From JBGVSA01 sp049840475 (GTDB lineage: Bacteria; Pseudomonadota; Gammaproteobacteria; Burkholderiales; Rhodocyclaceae), in assembly GCA_049840475.1 (NCBI GenBank), contig JASGKX010000001.1, forward strand, positions 1,240,001 to 1,304,000: a stretch of DNA of 64,000 bases, read 5' to 3'. Under the pieces are notes generated by a model that ran no database searches, was not told where the DNA came from, and saw only the letters and a program-made list of their open reading frames with translations. Both the position numbers and the translations under genes were made by a program. Below, in pieces: positions 52,803 through 61,224 of the stretch (the first letter of the stretch is position 1; every line of letters starts with the position of its first letter).

Positions 52803-55328
52803 ATGAGCAAACAGCTGATCATTGCCGAAAAGCCTTCCGTTGCGCAGGACATTGCGCGCGCGTTGGGCGGCTTCACCCGTCAGGGCGATTACTTCGAGAG
52901 CGAGGAATACCTGCTCTCGTCGGCTATCGGCCATTTGCTGGAACTGGCCGTGCCCGACGAATTCGAGGTCAAGCGCGGCAAATGGAGCTTTGCTCACCTG
53001 CCGGTGATTCCGCCGCACTTCAAGCTGAATCCGATCGAAAAGACCGCCGAGCGCCTCAAGCTGCTCGAACGCCTCATCAAGCGTAAGGAAGTCACCGGCC
53101 TCGTGAATGCCTGTGACGCGGGGCGCGAAGGTGAGCTGATCTTCAATTACATCGCCGAGCATTCCGGCACCGCCAAGCCGATTCGCCGCCTATGGCTGCA
53201 GTCGATGACGCCGCAGGCCATCCGGGACGGCTTCCAGCGCCTGCGTACGTCGAACGAGATGTCCGGCCTGCGTGAAGCCGCCGTGTGCCGTGCCGAGAGC
53301 GATTGGCTCATCGGTATCAATGGCACGCGTGCCATGACCGCCTTCAACTCCAAGACCGGCGGCTTCCACCTGACTACGGTTGGTCGTGTGCAGACCCCGA
53401 CGCTGGCACTGGTGGTGGAGCGCGAAGAACGTATCCGCAAGTTCGTCTCGCGCGACTACTGGGAAGTCGAAGCCCACTTTGGCGCCGAGGCAGGTGAATA
53501 CGTCGGCCGCTGGCTGAACGAATCGTTCAAGAGGCCTGAAGACGACGAACACGCAAACGCGCACCGCCTATGGAAGATCGAGCAGGCGCAGGCCATCGTC
53601 GACAAGTGCCAGGGCAAGCCGGGCAAGGTCGAAGAAGAATCCAAGCCGTCGAACCAGCTCTCGCCGCTGCTGTTCGATCTGACCAGTCTCCAGCGCGAAG
53701 CCAACGGGCGCTTTGGTTTTTCTGCCCGCACCACGCTGCAACTGGCGCAGGCCCTGTACGAAAAGCACAAGGTACTGACCTACCCGCGTACCGATGCGCG
53801 TGCGCTGCCCGAAGACTACGTCGGTCAGGTGCCGACCATTCTGGGCTCGCTGCCAGACCAATATTCAAAGCTCGCGTCCGACGTGATCAAGCACGGCTGG
53901 GTCAAGCCGAACAAGCGCATCTTCAACAACGCCAAGATCTCAGACCACTTCGCCATCGTGCCCACCGGCACGCACCCGAAGAACCTGTCCGAGGCCGAAG
54001 CCAAGATCTACGATCTGGTCACGCGCCGCTTTATCGCGGTGTTCTACCCCGCTGCCGAATATCTGATCACCACCCGCATCACGCGCGTCGAGGGCGAAGC
54101 CTTCAAGACCGAAGGCAAGGTGCTGGTCAATTCGGGCTGGCTGGCTGTGTATGGCAAAGAAGCTGCGGTCGAGGGCGACGAAGGCGCCACCGGTTCGCTG
54201 GTGGCGGTCAAGCCGGGCGAGACGGTCAGCACCGACGAGGTCAACGTCAAGGCCAACCAGACCAAACCGCCGGCACGCTTCAACGAAGCCACGCTGCTCT
54301 CCGCCATGGAAGGCGCAGGCAAGCTCGTCGACGATGAAGAACTGCGCGCCGCCATGGCGGGCCGCGGGCTGGGCACGCCGGCCACGCGCGCGCAGATCAT
54401 TGAAAACCTGATCGCCGAAACCTACATGCTGCGTGAAGGGCGCGAGCTGATCCCGACCGCCAAGGCGTTCTCGTTGATCACGCTGCTGCATGGCTTGGGT
54501 ATCGAAGAACTGTCCTCGCCGGAACTGACCGGCGAGTGGGAATACAAGCTCTCGCAGATGGAAAAGGGTGCGCTGTCGCGTGCCGAGTTCATGGACCACA
54601 TTGAATCCATGACGCGCGAGATCGTTGAGCGCGCCAAGAAGTTCGAATCCGACACCGTGCCGGGCGACTTCGTCACGCTCAAGACGCCCTGCCCGAAGTG
54701 CGGCGGCGTCATCAAAGAGAATTACAAGAAGTTCCAGTGCCAGTCTTGCGACTACTCACTGTGGAAGATCGTCGCGGGGCGCCAGTTTGAAATCTCCGAG
54801 ATCGAAGAGCTGCTGTTGACCGGCCGTGTTGGCCCGCTGCTGGGCTTCCGCAACAAGATGGGCCGGGCCTTCAACGCCGAGATCAAGCTCAACGATGAAA
54901 AGCTGCCTGAGTTCGATTTTGGTCAGCCGCGCGAAGAAGAAGGCGGCGAAGCGCCGGACTTCTCCGACCAGCAGTCGCTCGGCCCTTGTCCCAAGTGTCA
55001 ATCGAACGTGTTCGAACTGGGCATGGCGTACGTGTGCGAAAAATCCGTCGGCCCGGGCAAGAGTTGCGACTTCCGTTCCGGCAAGATCATTCTGCAGCAG
55101 CCCATCGAGCGCGAGCAGATGGAAAAGCTGCTCAATACCGGCCGCACCGACCTGCTCAAGGGCTTTGTCTCGGCACGCACCAAGCGCAAGTTCTCGGCGT
55201 TCCTGGTGCGCGGCGAGGACGGCAAGGTCGGTTTCGAGTTCGAAAAACGCGAGCCCAAGGCGCCTGCTGCCAAGAAACCCGCCGCGTCGCGCGCCCGCAA
55301 GACCACCGCCAAGAGCGATAGCGAGTAA
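52803..55328 (+). CDS. topB: DNA topoisomerase III
   Basis: This 841-residue type IA topoisomerase starts with the TOPRIM domain ('LIIAEKPSVAQDIARALGG', acidic 'NACDAGREGELIFNYI'). The active-site Tyr is in 'HKVLTYPRTDARALPEDY'. The core ends near residue 610. Two C-terminal zinc-ribbon-like repeats follow: 'CPKCGGVIKENYKKFQC' and 'CPKCQSNVFELGMAYVC'. A basic Ala/Lys tail ('AAKKPAASRARKTTAKSD') completes it. I chose ATG 52803 (MSKQLIIAEK), as usual for TopB; upstream codons give no family sequence. The enzyme resolves catenated replication or recombination intermediates. Confidence 0.94.
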   Translation: MSKQLIIAEKPSVAQDIARALGGFTRQGDYFESEEYLLSSAIGHLLELAVPDEFEVKRGKWSFAHLPVIPPHFKLNPIEKTAERLKLLERLIKRKEVTGLVNACDAGREGELIFNYIAEHSGTAKPIRRLWLQSMTPQAIRDGFQRLRTSNEMSGLREAAVCRAESDWLIGINGTRAMTAFNSKTGGFHLTTVGRVQTPTLALVVEREERIRKFVSRDYWEVEAHFGAEAGEYVGRWLNESFKRPEDDEHANAHRLWKIEQAQAIVDKCQGKPGKVEEESKPSNQLSPLLFDLTSLQREANGRFGFSARTTLQLAQALYEKHKVLTYPRTDARALPEDYVGQVPTILGSLPDQYSKLASDVIKHGWVKPNKRIFNNAKISDHFAIVPTGTHPKNLSEAEAKIYDLVTRRFIAVFYPAAEYLITTRITRVEGEAFKTEGKVLVNSGWLAVYGKEAAVEGDEGATGSLVAVKPGETVSTDEVNVKANQTKPPARFNEATLLSAMEGAGKLVDDEELRAAMAGRGLGTPATRAQIIENLIAETYMLREGRELIPTAKAFSLITLLHGLGIEELSSPELTGEWEYKLSQMEKGALSRAEFMDHIESMTREIVERAKKFESDTVPGDFVTLKTPCPKCGGVIKENYKKFQCQSCDYSLWKIVAGRQFEISEIEELLLTGRVGPLLGFRNKMGRAFNAEIKLNDEKLPEFDFGQPREEEGGEAPDFSDQQSLGPCPKCQSNVFELGMAYVCEKSVGPGKSCDFRSGKIILQQPIEREQMEKLLNTGRTDLLKGFVSARTKRKFSAFLVRGEDGKVGFEFEKREPKAPAAKKPAASRARKTTAKSDSE

Positions 55329-55337
55329 GCCCGCGTA

Positions 55338-55907
55338 ATGGCGAGCCAGCCCAATGATGTGCTGGGTTTCTGGTTTGGCGCGCCGCCGCTGACCCAGCGC
55401 CGGGCGTGGTTCGTGAAGGACCCGGCGTTCGACGCGCACATCGCAGGGGGCTTTGGCGACACGATCGAAGCCGCGCTGGCTGGCGGCCTTGCCGGGTGGG
55501 ATGCCACGCCACGCGGGCGGCTGGCGCGCATCATCGTGCTCGACCAATTCACCCGCAATGTCTTTCGCGGCACGCCTCGCGCCTTTGCGGGGGATGCGCT
55601 GGCACTGGCGTCGGCTGAAGCCGCACTGGCTGCGGGTGAAGACCAGCAGCTCGATCCAATCGAGCGCATCTTCATGTACCTGCCGCTGGAGCATGCCGAA
55701 GACGTTGCCGTGCAACGCCGCAGCGTGGCCGCCTTCGCGCGGCTGGCGCAAGGGCATGCCGGGTTCGACGAAACCTACGACTACGCCCTGCGCCATCAGG
55801 TCATCGTCGAGCGCTTCGGGCGCTTTCCCCACCGCAATGCCATTCTGGGCCGTCCGTTGACGGAAGAGGAACTCGCCTTCTTGAGCGGGCCGGGTTCCAG
55901 TTTCTGA
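55338..55907 (+). CDS. DUF924 family protein
   Basis: This 189-residue soluble protein matches DUF924 by its start 'DVLGFWFGAPP', the central 'RIIVLDQFTRNVFRGTPRAF', then 'ERIFMYLPLEHAEDVAVQRR' and 'FGRFPHRNAILGR'. The fold is all-helical, TPR-like. No function is established. It follows topB by 9 nt and is probably co-transcribed with it. Confidence 0.87.
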   Translation: MASQPNDVLGFWFGAPPLTQRRAWFVKDPAFDAHIAGGFGDTIEAALAGGLAGWDATPRGRLARIIVLDQFTRNVFRGTPRAFAGDALALASAEAALAAGEDQQLDPIERIFMYLPLEHAEDVAVQRRSVAAFARLAQGHAGFDETYDYALRHQVIVERFGRFPHRNAILGRPLTEEELAFLSGPGSSF

Positions 55908-56160
55908 AGGCATTCTCAGCCAGAACCACGTTGCTGTAATAATCTGTAGCTATTGGCTTCTTGTGGGTTTCCACAGGGCGAGATAAGTCAAGAAACGTTA
56001 GAATACTGACTGGCTGAGCAAGCCGACCCCGTTCACCGCGCGGACACCTATCCCGTCCAGCCCCGCATCACCCACTATCCCTCGGGTGCAGAACAAGGCC
56101 GCTGCCGGTGGCCCACCCTTCCCGCCGCAAGCCGCCTCCCTTTCCTGACTGTTGAGCATC

Positions 56161-57490
56161 ATGAGCCAAGCCGAATTTACTGAGGCCGAGCTGCATCGGC
56201 CATTGAACCGCAGCGACTACAAGACCCTTTCGCTTTCCGCACTGGGTGGCGCACTCGAGTTCTACGATTTCGTTATCTACGTATTCTTTGCCGGCGTCGT
56301 CGGCAAACTGTTCTTCCCCGCCGATATGCCTGACTGGCTGCGTCAGATGCAGACCTACGGCATCTTTGCTGCGGGCTATCTGGCCCGTCCGCTGGGCGGC
56401 ATCATCATTGCGCACTTCGGCGATCTGTTCGGCCGCAAGCGCATGTTCACGCTGTCGATCTTCCTGATGGCCGTGCCGACGCTGCTGATCGGCCTGTTGC
56501 CGACCTACGAGACGATCGGTTTTGCGGCGCCCGTCCTGCTGCTGTTCTTCCGCATCCTGCAAGGCGCGGCCATTGGCGGTGAAGTCCCGGGCGCCTGGGT
56601 GTTCGTGGCTGAACACGTACCCACCAGCCGCATCGGCATCGCCACCGGCACGCTGACCTCCGGCCTGACCGGCGGCATCCTGCTGGGTTCGCTGATGGCA
56701 GTGGCCATCAACAAGGTTCTACTCGGCGGATGAAGTCGCCGCCTTCGCGTGGCGCATTCCGTTCATCGTCGGTGGTGTGTTCGGGTTCGTGGCGGTTTAC
56801 CTGCGCCGCTTCCTCGAAGAGACTCCCATCTTCAAGGAAATGCAGGCCCGCAAGGCGCTGGCCAAGGGTTTCCCGATCGAAGAAATCAAGCGCCATCTGT
56901 CCGGCACGATTGTCTCGATGCTGCTGACCTGGGTGCTGTCGGCCGCCATCGTGGTGGTGATCCTGATGACGCCGGGCTATCTGCAGAAGGTGCACGGCAT
57001 TACGCCGGTGCTGGCCGCTCAGGCCAACGCGCTGGCCACGCTGACACTGACCGCCGGCTGTATCGCGTTCGGCTGGGCCTGCGACCGTTTCGGCGTGCGT
57101 CCTGCCATGTTGGTCGGCTATGCGGGTCTGGTGCTGGCGAGCTACTTCTTCTATCACAACGTCGCCAACGACTCGAGCCTGTTCCTGAGCTACGGCGTGG
57201 CCGGCTTCTTCGTGGGCAGCATCGCGACTGTGCCGTACGTGGCGGTGCGCGCTTTCCCGGCGGCGATCCGCTTCTCGGGCCTGTCGTTCTCGTACAACGT
57301 GTCGTACGCGATCTTCGGCGGTCTCACACCGATGGTGCTGACCGCGTGGCTACAGGTTGACAAGCTGGCGCCGGCTCATTACGTGGGCTCGCTCGCGGTG
57401 TTGGGCTTCCTGCTGGCATTCGTGCCTTTGGCGGGGCGCCAATCGGCTAACCGTCTGGTCGGGGCGACGCTGGCAACGCAATCGCACTGA
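56161..57490 (+). pseudogene. MFS carrier, metabolite:H+ symporter (MHS) type, frameshifted as sequenced
   Basis: The protein is a 12-segment carrier of the MHS group (citrate, alpha-ketoglutarate, proline-type permeases). It has 'GGALEFYDFVIYVFFAG' in TM1 and the loop 'FGDLFGRKRMFTLS' between TM2 and TM3. After 'VAINK' a TT at 56717-56718 shifts the frame to an early stop at 56733. Removing one T gives 'VYSADEVAAFAWRIPFIVGG' and the complete second half to 57490. The corrected protein is 442 residues, normal for the family. The 253-bp region upstream (55908-56160) shows no gene and may hold its promoter. A base-call error is likely but not certain. Confidence 0.83.
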
Positions 57491-57519
57491 TCTGTTTTCG
57501 TGCCCGGCCAGGGCATGTG

Positions 57520-57559
57520 ACGCGCAATGGTGGGCGACCGCCGTTGCGCGTTTTTCTTT
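57520..57559 (+). terminator. Rho-independent terminator after the MHS carrier gene
   Basis: ACGCGCAATGG (57520-57530) pairs with CCGTTGCGCGT (57541-57551) with one G-T wobble and a 10-nt loop. It is followed by TTTTTCTTT, 29 nt after the stop. It also separates the convergent ubiX gene. Confidence 0.83.
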
Positions 57560-57588
57560 GGTGAAGCTGCAAAGGCGCGTGTTGTGCG

Positions 57589-58197
57589 TTATTCGCCGGC
57601 TTCGCCCCAGCGTGCGACGAGCGTGTGTGCCACACCCAGTTGGTCGAGAACACGCGCCACGACAAAGTTGACCAGATCCTCGACGCTTTGCGGCTTGTGA
57701 TAGAAGCCGGGCGACGGCGGGAGAATCACGACGCCCATGCGGGACAGCCGCAGCATGTTCTCCAGATGCAGGGTCGAGAACGGTGTTTCGCGCGGCACCA
57801 GCACCAGCGTGCGGCGCTCCTTCAGGCAGACGTCCGCCGCGCGCTCGATAAGATTGTTCGATAGTCCCGCCGCAATTGCCGCCAGCGTGCCCATGGTGCA
57901 CGGGCACACGGCCATGGCGTCCGGAGGGTTCGAACCTGACGCCAACGGAGCGAACCATTCTTCGCGCCCGTATACCTGGAGCTGACCTTCCGGCGCGCCG
58001 TAGCGCTCCATCAACCACGCTTGCGCCTCTGCCGCACGCGACGGCAGGGCGATGTCCATCTCTTGCCGCGCGACGATCTGCGCCACCTGCGAGTACAGCA
58101 CTTGCACGCGGCACCCGGCCTGCAGCAGGCATTCGATGAGGCGCAGCCCATAGGGCATGCCGGAGGCGCCGGTCAGGGCGACAGCGATCGTTTTCAT
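57589..58197 (-). CDS. ubiX: Flavin prenyltransferase UbiX
   Basis: This 202-residue enzyme joins dimethylallyl phosphate to FMN, giving the prenylated cofactor used by UbiD-type decarboxylases in ubiquinone synthesis. 'IAVALTGASGMPYGLRLIE' is the FMN-binding start. 'DAMAVCPCTMGTLAAIAAGL' and 'LVLVPRETPFSTLHLENML' are family signatures, and 'PPSPGFYHKPQSVEDLVNF' closes the active site. I start it at ATG 58197, which overlaps the stop of the Gx-protein gene by 4 nt. Confidence 0.94.
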   Translation of the reverse strand: MKTIAVALTGASGMPYGLRLIECLLQAGCRVQVLYSQVAQIVARQEMDIALPSRAAEAQAWLMERYGAPEGQLQVYGREEWFAPLASGSNPPDAMAVCPCTMGTLAAIAAGLSNNLIERAADVCLKERRTLVLVPRETPFSTLHLENMLRLSRMGVVILPPSPGFYHKPQSVEDLVNFVVARVLDQLGVAHTLVARWGEAGE

Positions 58198-58712
58198 GGT
58201 TTCTCGTCGAGCAGGCGGGCCGTCACCAGCCCGTTGATGGTCCCGAATAGTAATGCCGCCGCCGCGAAGACGGGCGACAAGGCCCACAGGCCGTCATGCG
58301 GCACCAGCCATAGGCGCGCAAGGACGAGCTGCCCACCGATATGGGCGAACGCCGCAAGGACGCTCAGCGAAACAGGCCCGAACCATCGCGCCGGCAAGCG
58401 AGCTGCCAATGCCAGCACCGTCAGGCTCGTCAGGCTGCCTGCCAGGCTCAGGAAGAAGCCCGGCGCCATGAACTGCCCCAGCAACAAGCCGCCGGCCAGC
58501 ACGCGCAGCAGTGCAACCCAGGCCGCCTCGCGCCACCCGTGGCGAGACAACACCAGCAGCACCACGATGTTGGCCAGCCCCGGTTTGACGCCCGGTAGCG
58601 GCATTGGGATGGCTGCCTCGGCGACCGACAGCACGGTGGCCGCCGTCGCATAGCGGGCGATGCGAAAGTCTGAGGCGTTGGCGGTGATGAGTCGGGTCGG
58701 CACGATCAGCAT
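58194..58712 (-). CDS. Gx transporter / HepS component-I-like membrane protein
   Basis: This 172-residue protein has about five hydrophobic segments. 'EAAIPMPLPGVKPGLANIVV' near residue 32 is the hallmark of the Gx/heptaprenyl-diphosphate-synthase component I family (PF07456), which has an ECF-S-like fold. 'APGFFLSLAGSLTSLTVLAL' and 'AFAHIGGQLVLARLWLVP' follow. The function is uncertain; import of a small vitamin or quinone precursor is suggested for relatives. It overlaps ubiX by 4 nt, so the two are co-translated, which hints at a quinone or flavin link. Confidence 0.8.
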   Translation of the reverse strand: MLIVPTRLITANASDFRIARYATAATVLSVAEAAIPMPLPGVKPGLANIVVLLVLSRHGWREAAWVALLRVLAGGLLLGQFMAPGFFLSLAGSLTSLTVLALAARLPARWFGPVSLSVLAAFAHIGGQLVLARLWLVPHDGLWALSPVFAAAALLFGTINGLVTARLLDEKP

Positions 58713-58806
58713 TATCGCGCGAATGACCTAGCGTGCAGCGAGCTTGCGGCCACGCACTGTTACAAGTCCTGACTTCCCCAGTCGGGTGATAAGGCGTAAA
58801 GTTTAT

Positions 58807-58827
58807 CTACTAAGTTTAACTTCGTAG
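58807..58827. promoter_or_regulatory. Candidate MarR operator
   Basis: A 21-bp near-perfect palindrome (CTAC-T-AAGTT-T-AACTT-C-GTAG) lies 26 bp before the marR ATG in the gap with the divergent Gx gene. Only positions 5 and 17 and the centre break symmetry. It fits a MarR dimer site and argues against the upstream TTG start at 58829. Confidence 0.6.
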
Positions 58828-58852
58828 TTTGCCTGAATACACAGCGGAGCCC

Positions 58853-59305
58853 ATGTTGAGCGAAAAGCCAGAAAGCGCCGAATCCCCAAGTACCCAGAGT
58901 GTGGCGGTCGATTTGCGCGTGCTCGTCGGCAAGTTGCGCCGCAAGCTGCGCGAGGCGGCAGATACGCAAGGCCTGAACGACGCACAGCGTTCGGCGCTCA
59001 TGCACCTGGAGCGCGAAGGCACTTCCACCGTTACCGCCATGGCGCAGGCTGAGGGCATGCGGTCGCAATCGATGGGCGCCATTGTCACGGTGCTGATGGA
59101 GGCCGGGCTGGTCAGCGGCGCGCCGGACCCAACCGACGGCCGTCGCACGCTGCTCTCGCTTACGCCCGATGCACGCAGGTACATCCGACAACTGCGGGCG
59201 GCGCGGGAGGATTGGCTGGTGCAGACCATTCAGTCGAAGTTCTCCGCGACCGAACAGAAGCAACTGGCGCGCGGCGTCGATCTGCTCAAGCGCCTCGTCG
59301 AATAA
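58853..59305 (+). CDS. MarR-family transcriptional regulator
   Basis: This 150-residue regulator has a winged helix: 'LNDAQRSALMHLEREGTSTV', the recognition helix 'GMRSQSMGAIVTVLMEAGLV' and the wing 'DPTDGRRTLLSLTPDARRYI' (residues about 84-103). I chose ATG 58853; a TTG 24 nt upstream would place translation inside the operator. It is the first gene of a three-gene unit with an isochorismatase-like protein (17 nt gap) and an MFS exporter (23 nt gap). It probably represses all three and responds to a small aromatic or related compound. Confidence 0.9.
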   Translation: MLSEKPESAESPSTQSVAVDLRVLVGKLRRKLREAADTQGLNDAQRSALMHLEREGTSTVTAMAQAEGMRSQSMGAIVTVLMEAGLVSGAPDPTDGRRTLLSLTPDARRYIRQLRAAREDWLVQTIQSKFSATEQKQLARGVDLLKRLVE

Positions 59306-59322
59306 CTCACCGGGAGCCACCC

Positions 59323-59889
59323 ATGCCCATCACTACGCTCGATCCGAAAACCGCTCTGGTTGTCATCGATCTGCAAAAAGGCATCGTCGCCCTGCCCACG
59401 GCGGCGCCCGCTGCCGACATCGTTGCGTGCGGGGCACGGCTGGCGGCGGCGTTTCGGCGTCGTGGTTTGCCGGTGGTGCTGGTCAACGTGGCGGGTGGCG
59501 CCCCAGGTCGCACCGAACAGGCGCGGCGTTCCGGCGAATTACCGCCGGATTGGGCGGTGCTTGTGGATGAACTTGACCCGCAGCCGACTGATCTGCTCGT
59601 CACCAAGCGCACCTGGGGCGCATTCACCGGAACCGGGTTGAAAGACCTGCTCGCCGAGCGCGGCGTGACGCAGATCGTGCTGGCCGGTATCTCGACAAGC
59701 ATCGGCGTGGAGTCCACCGCGCGCCAGGCTCACGAGCACGGTCTGAACGTGACGCTCGCCGTTGACGCGATGACCGACACCAATGCCGACGCTCACGCCA
59801 ATAGCGTCACCCGCATCTTCCCTCGCCTGGGTGAAACCGGCTCCACCGAAGAAATACTCGCCCTGATCGAAAAACTACCGCACGCCTGA
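59323..59889 (+). CDS. Isochorismatase-like protein lacking the catalytic cysteine
   Basis: This 188-residue protein has the isochorismatase fold: Asp16 in 'ALVVIDLQKGI' and Lys95 in 'LLVTKRTWGAF'. At the nucleophile position the sequence is 'AGISTSIGVEST', so Gly128 replaces Cys. The spacing from Lys (33) equals that in the cysteine hydrolases, so the position is not in doubt. Isochorismatases such as EntB also lack this Cys and split a vinyl ether, so a non-amidase reaction is likely. It lies between marR and an MFS exporter and may change a compound sensed by MarR and pumped out by the MFS protein. A Shine-Dalgarno 'GGGAG' precedes the ATG at 59323. Confidence 0.85.
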   Translation: MPITTLDPKTALVVIDLQKGIVALPTAAPAADIVACGARLAAAFRRRGLPVVLVNVAGGAPGRTEQARRSGELPPDWAVLVDELDPQPTDLLVTKRTWGAFTGTGLKDLLAERGVTQIVLAGISTSIGVESTARQAHEHGLNVTLAVDAMTDTNADAHANSVTRIFPRLGETGSTEEILALIEKLPHA

Positions 59890-59912
59890 GGCCGCACACG
59901 AAGGAACCCTCC

Positions 59913-61187
59913 ATGGATCGCAGCACATTCCGCTCGCTTGGCAACTACAACTACCGACTGTGGGCGGCGGGTGCGCTGGTGTCCAACGTTGGGACGTGGA
60001 TGCAGCGCACCGCGCAGGACTGGATCGTGCTCGCCGAACTTACCCATCGCAGCGCGACCGCCGTGGGTATCGTCATGGCCCTTCAGTTCGGCCCACAACT
60101 GCTGCTGTTGCCGCTGACAGGGCTGGCTGCCGACCGTCTGGACCGCCGCAAACTGCTGATTGCTACACAGGCGACGATGGGCACGCTGGCGCTCGGCTTG
60201 TCGATACTGACCATCACCGGGCTCGTGCAGTTGTGGCACGTGTACATCTTTGCCTTCCTGTTGGGCTGCGCCTCGGCCTTCGACGGCCCCGCGCGTCACA
60301 CTTTCGTGTCCGAGCTGGTCGGGCAAGACGATCTGTCGAACGCGGTCGCGCTCAACTCCACGTCGTTCAACGCTGCGCGCATGATTGGCCCGGCCATGGC
60401 GGGCGTGTTGATTGCCGCCGTCGGCAGCGGATGGGTGTTTTTGATCAACGCCGCCTCCTTTGTGGCGGTGCTTGTGTCCTTGTACCGGCTGCGCGTGGGC
60501 AACTTGCATGCGCGCCCCGCTGCACACCACGCCAAGAATGGGCTCGCCGAAGGCTTCCGTTACGTGTGGGCGCGTCCCGATCTGCGTGCCGCCTTGTTTG
60601 CATTGCTGCTAGTCGGCACGTTCGGGCTGAACTTCCCGATCTTTATTTCGACCATGTCCGTCACGGTTTTTCATGGCGGCGCTGGGCAGTACGGGCTGCT
60701 GTCGTCGGCAATGGCCATTGGCTCGGTGACCGGGGCGCTCATGGCCGCCCGCCGTGCCCGCCCGCGCATATCGCTGCTGCTGACAGGTGCGAGCGTCTTC
60801 GGTTTCGCATGCGCGGTTGCCGCGTCGATGCCGCACTACATTCTGTTCGGCATGGCGCTGGTCGTCGTGGGCGTCTCGGCGCAGACGATCACCACGTTGA
60901 CCAACAGTCTCGTCCAACTGTTGACCGAGCCCGCGCTACGCGGCCGCGTGATTGCCATCCTGCTGGCGATCTCGCTGGGCAGCACGCCGGTCGGTGCGCC
61001 GATCGTCGGGTGGGTCGCCGATACCTTCGGGCCGCGCTGGGCGCTGGCTGTCGGTGCGGCGTCCGGCTTTGCGGCAGCGTTGGTCCTGTTGCGCTACCTG
61101 ATGAAGTACCGCGGCGTGCGCGTGCGGCTCGACTCCGGCTTGCCGCGCCTGGTGCCTTCCGTTTCCCACCGGCCGCGCGCGGGCTGA
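59913..61187 (+). CDS. MFS exporter, EntS/MFS_3 type
   Basis: This 424-residue carrier has about 11-12 hydrophobic segments and starts 'RSLGNYNYRLWAAGALVSNV', then 'GTWMQRTAQDWIVL', typical of the MFS_3 (EntS-like) group. 'PLTGLAADRLDRRKLLIATQ' is the loop 2-3 motif and 'GPARHTFVSELVGQDDLSNA' is characteristic of the group. It is the third gene of the marR operon and likely exports the signal compound or a siderophore-like or toxic metabolite. It ends 38 nt before the stop of the convergent reductase gene. Confidence 0.9.
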   Translation: MDRSTFRSLGNYNYRLWAAGALVSNVGTWMQRTAQDWIVLAELTHRSATAVGIVMALQFGPQLLLLPLTGLAADRLDRRKLLIATQATMGTLALGLSILTITGLVQLWHVYIFAFLLGCASAFDGPARHTFVSELVGQDDLSNAVALNSTSFNAARMIGPAMAGVLIAAVGSGWVFLINAASFVAVLVSLYRLRVGNLHARPAAHHAKNGLAEGFRYVWARPDLRAALFALLLVGTFGLNFPIFISTMSVTVFHGGAGQYGLLSSAMAIGSVTGALMAARRARPRISLLLTGASVFGFACAVAASMPHYILFGMALVVVGVSAQTITTLTNSLVQLLTEPALRGRVIAILLAISLGSTPVGAPIVGWVADTFGPRWALAVGAASGFAAALVLLRYLMKYRGVRVRLDSGLPRLVPSVSHRPRAG

Positions 61188-61224
61188 CCGTCTGCCTGCC
61201 CGCTTGGGGTGGTGCCCAGGTGGG

